A stretch of DNA of 58,175 nucleotides from Candidatus Magasanikiibacteriota bacterium (GCA_003518365.1 DOYU01000013.1:12974-71148); one strand, 5' to 3'. Positions 1-7,920 are shown, counted from the first letter of the stretch. Program-made: numbers and translations. Notes: generated by a model from the letters alone, not told the origin.

Positions 1-2312
1 ACATGTTCTGGTCCGCCGAGATAAAAATCTACTGGCATCCATGTTTTCAGTGCTTCTGGTGATGCGAATGCTTCCTCATTGTGTGGATCAAGATACCGGA
101 AAAAATACCACGATGAACACATGAACGTATCGAGCGTATTTACTTCTCTTTTCCATCCTTCTCCGTACATTTCTTCGATACCAGCCTGGAATGTTTTTGA
201 ATACGTCAGTGGCGACTGTCCGGTTGGTTTGAAATCTACGTCTTCTGGAAGTAATACGGGAAGATCTGAGAATGGAACAGGTTTGACACCAGTCATCAAG
301 GCTTCTTCAAGAAGTGCTGGAATCTCAGCAACCATCAGATGTCGCTCAGACAAATCAACTTCTACATGTCTTGCATGCAAGAGTGATGACAGCGTATCAA
401 TGTGTTCTTTTTTAATAGTGACATGCTTTGCATCTGAAATTATTGAAATTGCGTCAGCGTTTGCTGCAATTTTTTCAAAATCAAATACAAAGGAATCACT
501 TGCCGTAACATCGAGTCGCTCTCCGTCGTTAAACTCTGGACGCAAGACAGAATCTGCGAGAATAAGTTTTGAAATCGGGATTTCAAGCGCTTCGAGAATA
601 CGAAAGGCGACAGGACCACCAAGACTATGCGCAATGATAACCGTGTGTTCATCGAAGGTCACTTGTTTTTTCAAAAATTCTGCTTGTTCTTTTACGTTTG
701 GTTTGTCTGTGTTTGGCAAATCGAGTGCAACGACTGTGTGACCTTTTTCTTCAAGTTGTTTTTTTAACCATGGAAAAAAGTTTGCCTCTGCATTTCCACC
801 ATATCCATGAATAAACACATATTGTTTATTGCTTATTGATAATTGTTCATTGACAACCATCGGCAGTGGCGCACCCCAAAATCGCTGACGTGACACAGAC
901 CAATCTCGAAGTTTATACTGAATTTTTCTTTTTCCGATGTTGTGTTCTTCGAGCCAGTCGATCATTTTTTCTTTTGCATCTTCTGTTGTGAGACCGTTGA
1001 GAAAGTCGGAATTAATGGCATGACCATGTTTCCCTACAAATGTAAATAATGATTGTCCATTCTTTTTAAGAATATCTGTATACTGATATTGTAAACTAGT
1101 TATGAGATCTTCAATATAAGTTTTCCCTTCATTTAATCGAATCACAAATTTCAAAATTACATCATTTTCTTTTAGCATTTCATAGTCTGGTTCAACTACG
1201 TGTCTGATTTTAATCACTGATTCAGTTTTATACTTCGGATTACTATTAACAAAATCGACAAACTCAAAATCACGCTCGTCATGCGCTGGCACAGCCATAA
1301 TAGCTCCCGTTCCATACGTTGCAATGACATAGTCTGCTATCCAAATAGGGATCTCTTCGCCATTGGCTGGATTCACAGCTTTCACACCTTTGAGTTCTAC
1401 TCCTGTCTTTTCCTTTTGTGTCTGGCGTTCTAGCTCTGTTTTCTTTGATGTTTCTGTAATGTAGGATTCTACATCGTTCCAATTTTTTATACTTCCTTTC
1501 AATTCCTGCACATACTGACCTTCTGGTGCAAGTACCATGTACGTCGCACCAAACAATGTATCAGGACGAGTAGTGAAAACAGTTATTGTTAATTTTGAAT
1601 TTGAAATTTTGAATTCTATTTCCGCCCCTTCCGACTTCCCTATCCAATCACGCTGTCTTTTCTTCGTCTCCTCTGGCCAGTCGATACGATCCAGCCCTTC
1701 GAGAAGTTTTTCTGCGTAGTCGGTAATTTTCAAATACCACTGTTCCATGTCTTTTTGAACAACAACAGTATCACAGCGTTCACAGTGTCCATCTACGACT
1801 TGCGCGTTTGCTAATACGGTCTTGCAACTGTCGCACCAGTTCACGGCTTGTGTTTTTCGATACGCAAGTCCTCGCTCATACATGAGGAGAAAAAACCACT
1901 GGGTAAATTTGTAATACTCAGGATCACTCGAACGAACAAATCGATCCCAGTCGACAGAGACACCAAGTTTTTTTACTTGTTCCACAAAATTCGCACCGGT
2001 TTCATCTATCGTTTGCTTTGGATGCACATTTGTTTTGATAGCATAATTTTCTGCAGGAAGCCCAAACGAATCTAGTCCAAACACTTGCAACACATTCTTT
2101 CCTTTCATGCGTTGATACCGTGCATAAATATCACACGCGGTATACACTTCTGCGTGTCCAACATGAAGCCCACTGCCAGATGGATATGGCAACTGTGGGA
2201 GGACATAAAACTTATTTTCTTGTGCCGAATCTTTTGGCGTCGAGAATGTTTTATTCTCTTCCCAATAAGATTGCCATTTAGCCTCTATTGATTTTGGATC
2301 GTATTTCTGCAT
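1..2312 (-). CDS. leuS: Leucyl-tRNA synthetase with inserted serine-hydrolase domain (partial, C-terminus beyond window)
   Basis: Charges tRNA-Leu with leucine in the cytoplasm. The frame is open for 770 codons from the ATG at 2312 to the window edge. Seen in order: class I HIGH variant HVGH near residue 50; a Cys4 zinc knuckle (about 150-176); the CP1 editing domain with TTRPDT near 246 and AHDERDFEF near 335; then RLRDW-like and SRQRFWG. At residues about 487-675 a complete alpha/beta hydrolase of RBBP9/YdeN type follows, with FIHGYGG, AHSLGG (Ser563), Asp627 and His658. The LeuRS core then resumes with LPVLLPEDVDFKPTGQSPL and SWYFFRYLDP. The KMSKS loop lies outside the window. The CP1 domain also has roughly 35 extra residues after AHDERDFEF. 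LeuRS identity is certain; the role of the hydrolase is unknown. Confidence 0.95.
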   Translation of the reverse strand, partial: MQKYDPKSIEAKWQSYWEENKTFSTPKDSAQENKFYVLPQLPYPSGSGLHVGHAEVYTACDIYARYQRMKGKNVLQVFGLDSFGLPAENYAIKTNVHPKQTIDETGANFVEQVKKLGVSVDWDRFVRSSDPEYYKFTQWFFLLMYERGLAYRKTQAVNWCDSCKTVLANAQVVDGHCERCDTVVVQKDMEQWYLKITDYAEKLLEGLDRIDWPEETKKRQRDWIGKSEGAEIEFKISNSKLTITVFTTRPDTLFGATYMVLAPEGQYVQELKGSIKNWNDVESYITETSKKTELERQTQKEKTGVELKGVKAVNPANGEEIPIWIADYVIATYGTGAIMAVPAHDERDFEFVDFVNSNPKYKTESVIKIRHVVEPDYEMLKENDVILKFVIRLNEGKTYIEDLITSLQYQYTDILKKNGQSLFTFVGKHGHAINSDFLNGLTTEDAKEKMIDWLEEHNIGKRKIQYKLRDWSVSRQRFWGAPLPMVVNEQLSISNKQYVFIHGYGGNAEANFFPWLKKQLEEKGHTVVALDLPNTDKPNVKEQAEFLKKQVTFDEHTVIIAHSLGGPVAFRILEALEIPISKLILADSVLRPEFNDGERLDVTASDSFVFDFEKIAANADAISIISDAKHVTIKKEHIDTLSSLLHARHVEVDLSERHLMVAEIPALLEEALMTGVKPVPFSDLPVLLPEDVDFKPTGQSPLTYSKTFQAGIEEMYGEGWKREVNTLDTFMCSSWYFFRYLDPHNEEAFASPEALKTWMPVDFYLGGPEH

Positions 2313-2325
2313 ATTTTTATAATTA

Positions 2326-2415
2326 CTAGCCTGCCCGGCGCAATTGAGACGAAGTCGAAATGGAGACGGGCCACTTTTGCTCAATAGATTTTGGGTCGTA
2401 TTTTTGCATAGACAT
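2326..2415 (-). pseudogene. Relic of the 5' end of a second leuS
   Basis: A 29-codon ORF lies between the inositol-phosphatase stop and the intact leuS. After MS it reads MQKYDPKSIEQKW, matching residues 1-13 of the intact LeuRS (MQKYDPKSIEAKW) at 12 of 13 positions, but with synonymous differences at several codons. It then runs into a G+C-rich palindrome-like stretch and stops. The pattern fits the start of an older, diverged leuS cut at codon 13 when the present leuS arrived. No function is expected. Confidence 0.7.
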
Positions 2416-2420
2416 AAATT

Positions 2421-3194
2421 TTACTCACGAAATAACGCTAACACCTGTTCAGGCAACTCAGGTGTAGCTGAAATAATAATATCTTGCCTTCCTCTCTGCC
2501 ACGGATTTCCATCACTATCTGTAACCACTGCACCAGCTTTTTCACAAATATGTTTCTGAGGGACTTTATCCCAGTCAAGACCAGCGTTACTGGCCATAAA
2601 ATCAAACATCCCAGTAGCAACACTCATATAATCAGCAGGGCTAAAATAAGAAAATTCTCTTTTTCCAAATTTTTCAATATATGTTAATTTTGCTTTCAAA
2701 AATTGTTCATACTTTATACCATATGGACCAAATGGTGCTACGGCTTGTATAGAAGCAACTGAATGCTTTATTTCTTTTGTATCTACAACATGTATTTTTT
2801 TATTATTCAGATAGGCACCACTGTCATCTGCAAAATATAGTTGATTTGATACAGGGAAAAAGACACCACTATAGACTATTTCTCCGTTCCTTAATACACA
2901 TAACACAACTGCCCAAAGTGGATTGCCATGCACAAAGTTATAGGTACCATCAATCGGGTCAATGATCCATTCATATTCAAAATGTTCTTTTTCAATTTTT
3001 CCTTCTTCACTTGTTATCTGGTGATCTGGATATCTCAACGCAATCTGTTTTGTAATGAATTCATGCACAGCAACATCTGCAGCAGACAATAAATCAAAGG
3101 GATCAGTCTTTTCTTTTACAACAAAATCATCCTCAACATACTGTAAAGGAATTTTTCCTGCCTCTCGCAATATTTGCATGAAAAAATCTTTCAT
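2421..3194 (-). CDS. Inositol monophosphatase family protein (copy 2)
   Basis: A Mg2+-dependent phosphomonoesterase of the IMPase/SuhB/CysQ family. About 257 residues, the usual family length. Visible motifs are SEEG for the first metal ligand, IDPIDGTYNF as the metal-binding motif, and GLDWDKVP followed by EKAGAVVTD for the C-terminal site. I start at ATG 3194, one base after the stop of the upstream paralogue; a TTG start at 3215 would overlap it. The N-terminus then aligns with that of copy 1. Both copies end their catalytic core with RGRQDIII, so they are an old tandem duplication. The substrate (inositol-P, PAP or another sugar phosphate) cannot be told from sequence alone. Confidence 0.88.
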   Translation of the reverse strand: MKDFFMQILREAGKIPLQYVEDDFVVKEKTDPFDLLSAADVAVHEFITKQIALRYPDHQITSEEGKIEKEHFEYEWIIDPIDGTYNFVHGNPLWAVVLCVLRNGEIVYSGVFFPVSNQLYFADDSGAYLNNKKIHVVDTKEIKHSVASIQAVAPFGPYGIKYEQFLKAKLTYIEKFGKREFSYFSPADYMSVATGMFDFMASNAGLDWDKVPQKHICEKAGAVVTDSDGNPWQRGRQDIIISATPELPEQVLALFRE

Positions 3195-3195
3195 A

Positions 3196-3999
3196 CTAGG
3201 CATTATACGTTTCAAACAACGCCATCACTTTTGGATGCAGATCTGGATTTGCAATAATAATATCTTGTCGCCCTCTTGTCCATGGTTCACCATAACTATT
3301 TGTCACGATAGCACCCGCCTCCTCGGCAATAAGTGCAGGGGCGAGATAGTCCCAATCAAGTCCTGCATTCGCTGCAAAAAAATCGGCTCCACCACTCGCG
3401 AGATGACACGTGATAAGCATGGTGGCATGGTTACAAACCCACGCATCAGTCTTCGTCGTAAGATTTACAGCAAATACTCGATATCGTTCGATATAATCTC
3501 CATACACGCCAGCATTATTTGCTCGTGCCATGATCCCAAAGGCATGATCGAGGGACTGGGTATTATTCACGGAAATTTTGTTGCCATTGAGAAATGCACC
3601 TTTGCCTTTTTCTGCAAAAAATAAATCTCCACTTAATGCATTGTATACAGCCCCAAGCCATGTTTCTCCGTTTCTCACAACGGCGATGATCGTACACCAG
3701 AATGGAATACCATTGGCAAAGTTTCTCGTGCCATCTATCGGATCGATTACCCATTCATATTCACCACCAACATTAATTTTTTCACCCACCTCTTCTGAAA
3801 AAATAGTATGATCTGGATATGCTTTTTTTATTTTTTCTACAATAAACTCACTCACAGCAACATCCGCTTCTGTCACAAGATCACCGACAGATGATTTCGT
3901 CTTAATACTCTTTACGCCATTGTCAAAATACCCTTTTGCAATAGCCCCAGCTTCTTGTATTGTTTGTTTCAAAAATTCTTGCATAGTTTTTCTAAACAT
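3196..3999 (-). CDS. Inositol monophosphatase family protein (copy 1)
   Basis: First gene of the tandem pair, 267 residues. It carries ADVAVSEF, FSEEVGE, IDPIDGTRNFANG and GLDWDYLAPALIAEEAGA, which together give the three-metal active site of the IMPase family. The C-terminal EEAGAIVTN plus RGRQDIII block is shared with copy 2. A promoter-like TTGCTT-N17-TAGTAT lies just upstream (4008-4036), so the first ATG (3999) would be almost leaderless; ATG 3984 (MQEFLKQT) is an alternative. Probably co-transcribed with copy 2 and perhaps leuS. Exact substrate unknown. Confidence 0.9.
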   Translation of the reverse strand: MFRKTMQEFLKQTIQEAGAIAKGYFDNGVKSIKTKSSVGDLVTEADVAVSEFIVEKIKKAYPDHTIFSEEVGEKINVGGEYEWVIDPIDGTRNFANGIPFWCTIIAVVRNGETWLGAVYNALSGDLFFAEKGKGAFLNGNKISVNNTQSLDHAFGIMARANNAGVYGDYIERYRVFAVNLTTKTDAWVCNHATMLITCHLASGGADFFAANAGLDWDYLAPALIAEEAGAIVTNSYGEPWTRGRQDIIIANPDLHPKVMALFETYNA

Positions 4000-4007
4000 G
4001 TGTATTC

Positions 4008-4036
4008 ATACTACAAAAAATGGCTAGAAAAAGCAA
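4008..4036 (-). promoter_or_regulatory. Promoter for the IMPase pair
   Basis: On the minus strand TTGCTT (4036-4031) is followed by 17 bases and TAGTAT (4013-4008). It lies directly upstream of the first IMPase gene and matches the style of other promoters in the window. The predicted start of transcription is around 4001. Confidence 0.55.
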
Positions 4037-4047
4037 GAAAATATAAA

Positions 4048-4071
4048 AAAAACGACACGAAGGTCGTTTTT
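4048..4071. terminator. Bidirectional hairpin terminator
   Basis: AAAAACGAC and GTCGTTTTT form a 9-bp stem with a 6-base loop. The T run on the plus strand and the A run on the minus strand allow termination in both directions. It sits between the 116-residue gene and the IMPase promoter. Confidence 0.6.
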
Positions 4072-4081
4072 AAATTTATGT

Positions 4082-4155
4082 GGAGTGACGAACGCAAGTT
4101 CGTTTTCTTAGAAAGAAGGAAGTGGTAATCCAGACAAACTTGCGTTCGTCACTCC
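4082..4155. repeat. 19-bp perfect inverted repeat
   Basis: GGAGTGACGAACGCAAGTT at 4082-4100 is exactly reverse-complemented at 4137-4155, leaving a 36-base middle. The left arm contains its own small palindrome (ACGAAC-GCAA-GTTCGT). The right arm includes the stop codon of the 116-residue gene, so its mRNA would end in a large hairpin. It resembles a REP- or MITE-like intergenic element. Confidence 0.65.
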
Positions 4156-4499
4156 GTTCCTTCTTCGAAATTTTTGCCATCCTCCCACGACTCTTGCAAT
4201 CGACGTTCTAATTTTAATTTTTCAAACTCTTCTTCTGTGACGTCAACTGTTTCCGTCACAATTTTTCCTGTTTTATCGTACATCAAAGGTTCTTTTGGAA
4301 TGATAAATCTTCTCCTTTTTTCCCCACTACCCTCAATTTTTTCAACAACTACACCAGGCGTATCACCGTAATGAGCTTGCCCTTCTTTTGGAGGAAATTT
4401 CTCTGGAATGTTAGATGCCGGTGTTGCCGGTTCAACACGTGGCTTTGGCTCTGGAGGAGGAATGCTTCCGTCTCCTGCTCCATCTATTCTACTGCTCAT
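4149..4499 (-). CDS. Small hypothetical protein coupled to glutamate dehydrogenase
   Basis: 116 residues, not recognised. The N-terminal third is Gly/Pro-rich (PPPEPKPRVEPATPAS) and likely disordered. The C-terminal half is charged, with a predicted helix around EEEFEKLKLERRLQESWEDG. No signal peptide or membrane segment is visible. Its ATG overlaps the dehydrogenase stop by four bases (ATGA), which implies translational coupling. A regulatory or accessory role beside the dehydrogenase is possible but only inferred from position. The reading frame is believable because of that coupling and the typical codon use. Confidence 0.6.
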   Translation of the reverse strand: MSSRIDGAGDGSIPPPEPKPRVEPATPASNIPEKFPPKEGQAHYGDTPGVVVEKIEGSGEKRRRFIIPKEPLMYDKTGKIVTETVDVTEEEFEKLKLERRLQESWEDGKNFEEGTE

Positions 4500-5755
4500 A
4501 GTGTTTCTGTTAACTTCACACTCACACGATCAACAGCTTTTATAAACGCAGCGGTACGCATGTCTGTCTTATATTGTTCCTTCGTACTCCATACTTCGTG
4601 GAATGCATCAACCATGATCTTTTCGAGTTTTGTGAGCACGTCTGCTTCTGTCCAATGCTCCCCTTTTACATTTTGTTCCCATTCAAAATAACTCACGGTC
4701 ACGCCACCAGCATTGGCAAGCACGTCTGGCACCACCACGACTCCCATTTTTTTCAACATTTCGTCTGCATCAGGAGTAGTCGGACCATTTGCAAGCTCGA
4801 CAATCGCTTTTGCTTTGATATTGCCAGCATTCTCCGGCGTAATCACATTTTCAAGTGCGGCTGGTACAAGAATATCCACATCCATCGTGAGTATATCATC
4901 GTTTGAAATTTCTGTTGTCCCTTCAAAACCAACAACGCTACCGGTACGCGCTTTGTACTCAGTGAGTGCGTCAATATTTAATTTGTTAGTTGTTACTTGT
5001 TTATTGTTAATTGCAATGCCGCCTTTTGAATCACTCACGGCAACAATACGATACCCCATTTCCGACAAAAGCCGTGCCATATGAGACCCTGCATTCCCAA
5101 ATCCTTGAATCGCAATCGTTGTTTCTTCTGGGATCATGTTCATGTTCTTTGCAAGCTCACGCGTACAGTACGCACCACCTTGCGCCGTGGAAAATCCTCG
5201 TCCTTCTGAACCACCTTGATCAATAGATTTTCCTGTAATAACTCCTGGATCTTGTTTGCCAATAATTTTTTCAAATTCATCTCGCATCCATCCCATGATT
5301 TGTGGTGTCGTGTAGACATCCGGTGCAGGAACATCCTTATCAGAACCGAGCACCATCCACAATTTTTGTATATATCCACGAGAAAGTCGTTCAAGTTCTC
5401 CTTCTGACAATTCTTTTGGATTGACAATCACGCCACCTTTTGCACCACCCATTGGGATATTCACCGTAGCACATTTGATCATCATCCAAAATGACAATGC
5501 TTTTACTTCGTCTACTGTGACATTCCAATGATATCGAATACCACCTTTGTACACACCGAGCGAATTATTGTACTGACTTCGGTAGCCGGTAAAAATCTTC
5601 ACCGTGCCGTCGTCCATCACCACAGGAATCGCAACTTCAATAAGTCGATCCGGTTGCTTCAACATAGTATGAATGCGTTCATCGAGGCTGATATAGCCAG
5701 CAGCTTTATCGAGCTGTTCCATGGCATTGAAAAATGGATTTGATACTTCTGACAT
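4496..5755 (-). CDS. Glu/Leu/Phe/Val dehydrogenase (glutamate dehydrogenase type)
   Basis: Interconverts glutamate with 2-oxoglutarate and ammonia using NAD(P). 419 residues, the normal length for the hexameric bacterial/archaeal type. The N-terminal substrate domain shows KGGIRYH, the catalytic-lysine motif PMGGAKGGV, and PAPDVYT with its conserved Asp. The C-terminal Rossmann fold shows IQGFGNAGSHMA and VAVSDSKGG. A segment NNKQVTTNKLN within the nucleotide domain is encoded by the AT-rich 'word' repeat seen elsewhere in the window. A bidirectional hairpin separates it from the next gene upstream. Confidence 0.93.
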   Translation of the reverse strand: MSEVSNPFFNAMEQLDKAAGYISLDERIHTMLKQPDRLIEVAIPVVMDDGTVKIFTGYRSQYNNSLGVYKGGIRYHWNVTVDEVKALSFWMMIKCATVNIPMGGAKGGVIVNPKELSEGELERLSRGYIQKLWMVLGSDKDVPAPDVYTTPQIMGWMRDEFEKIIGKQDPGVITGKSIDQGGSEGRGFSTAQGGAYCTRELAKNMNMIPEETTIAIQGFGNAGSHMARLLSEMGYRIVAVSDSKGGIAINNKQVTTNKLNIDALTEYKARTGSVVGFEGTTEISNDDILTMDVDILVPAALENVITPENAGNIKAKAIVELANGPTTPDADEMLKKMGVVVVPDVLANAGGVTVSYFEWEQNVKGEHWTEADVLTKLEKIMVDAFHEVWSTKEQYKTDMRTAAFIKAVDRVSVKLTETL

Positions 5756-5781
5756 ATATAAGAAAAATTAACGTCAAATAA

Positions 5782-5813
5782 AAAGAGGAGCAACATCTAG
5801 AATACTCCTCTTT
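5782..5813. terminator. Hairpin terminator
   Basis: AAAGAGGAG and CTCCTCTTT form a 9-bp stem around a 14-base loop. It lies just after the stop of the small membrane protein gene (read on the minus strand) and before glutamate dehydrogenase. Confidence 0.6.
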
Positions 5814-5835
5814 CAGAGAACTATGCAACTGGGGA

Positions 5836-6048
5836 TTATTCTTTCTTTTTTCCTTCTTTAATCATTTGCCAAAATGCGATACTCGCCAATATCCAAAGAA
5901 GGTAAGAGATGATGGCATACTCAGGATACAATCGGTAGGTTACTGCCCCAATCACCATACACAGAAAGGCAAGCAGTGTCATGGGTGAGATCTTTTTATT
6001 GAAGGTAATATGTGAGTTTGGGGATGGTTGTATAGGTTTGAGATCCAT
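5836..6048 (-). CDS. Small two-helix membrane protein
   Basis: 70 residues. After a polar N-terminus, two hydrophobic segments are clear: about 23-40 (MTLLAFLCMVIGAVTYRL) and about 44-62 (AIISYLLWILASIAFWQM), followed by a basic tail EGKKKE. No family recognised. It follows the DUF4349 gene by 18 bases and is followed by a terminator, so the two probably form one transcript and act in the same membrane. Confidence 0.65.
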   Translation of the reverse strand: MDLKPIQPSPNSHITFNKKISPMTLLAFLCMVIGAVTYRLYPEYAIISYLLWILASIAFWQMIKEGKKKE

Positions 6049-6066
6049 AAAATAAAATAGGGAGAA

Positions 6067-7026
6067 TTATACATTTCTTTTTTTATACATATGACGAACG
6101 ATCATATATACCAATCCTATACCAAACCAAACCGGGATATAGATTATTATCCAAATAAACACATCAACGACACGAATACCAAACTGTTGTAATCCACGCA
6201 ACGCTTCTTTTACCGTACCAAGCGGTTTCCATGTATCACCTTTATCAAGAATGGGAAGCTGTTCTGGATTGGTAGAAAGATATACAGTCAATGAAGAAAA
6301 ATCAGCACTTTCTTTGAGGTATTTCATGCGTCCCTCGAGGCTATCAATATTTGATCGCACATTGGTGAGTTCACGTTGTACCGCCAAAATATCTTCAATT
6401 TTTACAGCCTGCTTCATGATTGACAAAAATTGTTCTTCTGCTGCTTTGAGATTGCCGAGTTTTGCTTCAAGATCTATATATTCTTCTGTGACATCTCGAC
6501 CATCGGTGCGTTCACTCTGCACTTCTCCAAGCAACCTGACACTCCCAAGATTTGCATCAAAAAGGGCTGAAGGAATACGAATTGTTATTGATCCTGAAGG
6601 TTCATTATACGAGGTGTCTATTTCACTCGACACCACAAATCCACCTTTTTCTATAGCAAATTGTTTTATCTGCCCTACTGCGATTTCTACATCATCTACC
6701 AGAAGAGACATTGATCCATTTTTGATAATGAGTCGATCTTCTTGAGAAAGAGCACCTGTACCGACAGGTCCTTCTGATGGAGTTGCGACACTTGGCGTCA
6801 CAGCGACTTCATTGAATGCTGCTTTTCGGGAAGCATCCATGTCTATTTCTTCAGACATGTCATAATAGACATCTTCCACCATCATTCCTCGTTGTGATGA
6901 CGTGCTCCCAGCATACTCAAAGTCGAGGTTATATCGATAATGATACAACACGCTAAGACCCACTAACAAAGAAATACCCAAAAAAAAGAATGTCTTTTTT
7001 TTACGTGTGCATTGCATACCAAACAT
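6067..7026 (-). CDS. DUF4349 domain membrane protein
   Basis: About 319 residues. Layout: short basic N-terminus; transmembrane helix (TFFFLGISLLVGLSVLYHY); an acidic linker; then the DUF4349 region beginning at RLIIKNGSMSLLVDDV and running through GGFVVSSE, SITIRIPS, DVTEEYIDLEAKLGNLKAAE and a coiled-coil-like ILAVQRELTNVRSNIDSLEGRMKYL; a second transmembrane helix (IWIIIYIPVWFGIGLVYMIV); and a basic end. The family's function is unknown. The long ORF begins at a TTG, but ATG 7026 fits better with the promoter at 7057-7085. Confidence 0.88.
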   Translation of the reverse strand: MFGMQCTRKKKTFFFLGISLLVGLSVLYHYRYNLDFEYAGSTSSQRGMMVEDVYYDMSEEIDMDASRKAAFNEVAVTPSVATPSEGPVGTGALSQEDRLIIKNGSMSLLVDDVEIAVGQIKQFAIEKGGFVVSSEIDTSYNEPSGSITIRIPSALFDANLGSVRLLGEVQSERTDGRDVTEEYIDLEAKLGNLKAAEEQFLSIMKQAVKIEDILAVQRELTNVRSNIDSLEGRMKYLKESADFSSLTVYLSTNPEQLPILDKGDTWKPLGTVKEALRGLQQFGIRVVDVFIWIIIYIPVWFGIGLVYMIVRHMYKKRNV

Positions 7027-7056
7027 ATACAAGAGTATTAAAAATAATCTGCATAT

Positions 7057-7085
7057 AGTATACGCTTGTAGATTAAAATATACAA
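7057..7085 (-). promoter_or_regulatory. Promoter for the DUF4349 gene
   Basis: Minus strand: TTGTAT (7085-7080), 17 bases, TATACT (7062-7057). The predicted transcript would start about 25 bases before ATG 7026. Confidence 0.5.
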
Positions 7086-7112
7086 AAAAATCGGCACTAT
7101 ACCGATTTTTTT
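7085..7112. terminator. Bidirectional terminator between thioredoxin and DUF4349 genes
   Basis: AAAAATCGG and CCGATTTTT flank a 7-base loop and continue into further A and T runs. It is just downstream of the thioredoxin stop on the minus strand. Confidence 0.7.
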
Positions 7113-7130
7113 GTATTACAATGTATTGTA

Positions 7131-7457
7131 TTATCCAAGATGTTTTTCAATGACTGCTTTGAGTCGATCTTTTGGAACACCCCCCACAACGGTGTCTACC
7201 ACTTCCCCGCCTTTGAAGACAAGAAACGTAGGAATACTCATAACGCGATATTTTCCAGCAATCACTTGATTTTCGTCAACATTGAGTTTTCCTACTTTTA
7301 CTTGGTCTTCACCAAATTCTCCTGAAAGTTCTTCGACAACAGGTCCCATTTGTTGACATGGACCACACCAAGGTGCCCAAAAATCAACGAATACAGGAAC
7401 ATTTGACTTGAGCACGTCTGCATCAAAAGTGTCATCAGTAAATGTATGTTGTGCCAT
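7131..7457 (-). CDS. trxA: Thioredoxin
   Basis: Cytoplasmic dithiol-disulfide oxidoreductase. 108 residues, the classical size, with FWAPWCGPC (Cys31 and Cys34) and the cis-proline motif SIPTFLVFKGGE. No signal peptide, so it is the soluble cytosolic form. It sits alone between the four-helix-bundle gene and a strong terminator. Confidence 0.96.
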   Translation of the reverse strand: MAQHTFTDDTFDADVLKSNVPVFVDFWAPWCGPCQQMGPVVEELSGEFGEDQVKVGKLNVDENQVIAGKYRVMSIPTFLVFKGGEVVDTVVGGVPKDRLKAVIEKHLG

Positions 7458-7557
7458 AAAAAAAGAGTAAAAATGAGTTAGGAGTTACAGCATAGCATGC
7501 GCGTCAAGGCTTGGAAAGAGTGGATAAATCACTTAGACACTGGCAGCTTGAAACTGG
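7458..7557. other. Intergenic 'word' repeat stretch
   Basis: This gap, and the 56 bases at 7921-7976 on the other side of the four-helix-bundle gene, contain degenerate repeated words such as ACTTGGA, GAAACTGG, CAAGTTCC and AAGTTCCTAG. No gene seen. Confidence 0.4.
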
Positions 7558-7920
7558 TCACTTGGATTTATTTGCACGGATCAATCCATTTACTAGTTTG
7601 GCAACTATTTGAGATTGAGCGAAAAGTTCTCTTGTTTTTTCTATATCTATATACCCCAAATCCTTAGCTAACATGAGAAAGTTTTGAACTTCTGCTATTG
7701 AACCACGCGCTTGGTAATAAAATTTTGTTTTGTCCTTAAAATGATATCGTTCAAATCCTTCTGCAATATTTGCTGTGATAGAGGATGAAGCTCGCCGTAA
7801 TTGAGAAGTAATGCCAAAACGCTCATCATCAGGAAATAATTTTGTAACCTGATATATTTCTAAAACAAAATCATGCCCATACTTCCATGCATCCAGATCC
7901 CAAAAATTTTTTACCTGCAT
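7558..7920 (-). CDS. Four-helix bundle protein (S23/23S rRNA intervening-sequence type)
   Basis: 120 residues. The layout is that of the four-helix-bundle family first seen in 23S rRNA intervening sequences: WDLDAWKYGHDFVLEIYQVT, FPDDERFGITSQLRRASSSI, ANIAEGFER, then FYYQARGSIAEVQNFL and a last helix. This copy stands alone with no rRNA nearby. It is flanked on both sides by word-like repeats, which suggests it may travel as a small unit. Function of the family is not established. Confidence 0.9.
   Translation of the reverse strand: MQVKNFWDLDAWKYGHDFVLEIYQVTKLFPDDERFGITSQLRRASSSITANIAEGFERYHFKDKTKFYYQARGSIAEVQNFLMLAKDLGYIDIEKTRELFAQSQIVAKLVNGLIRANKSK

Noticed and set aside
79..741. 220-residue plus-strand ORF
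   Set aside because: It is antisense to the unbroken LeuRS/hydrolase frame, has no family features and a Ser/Thr-rich composition typical of shadow frames.
7558..7920. 23S rRNA intervening sequence
   Set aside because: The protein belongs to that family but no rRNA sequence flanks it.
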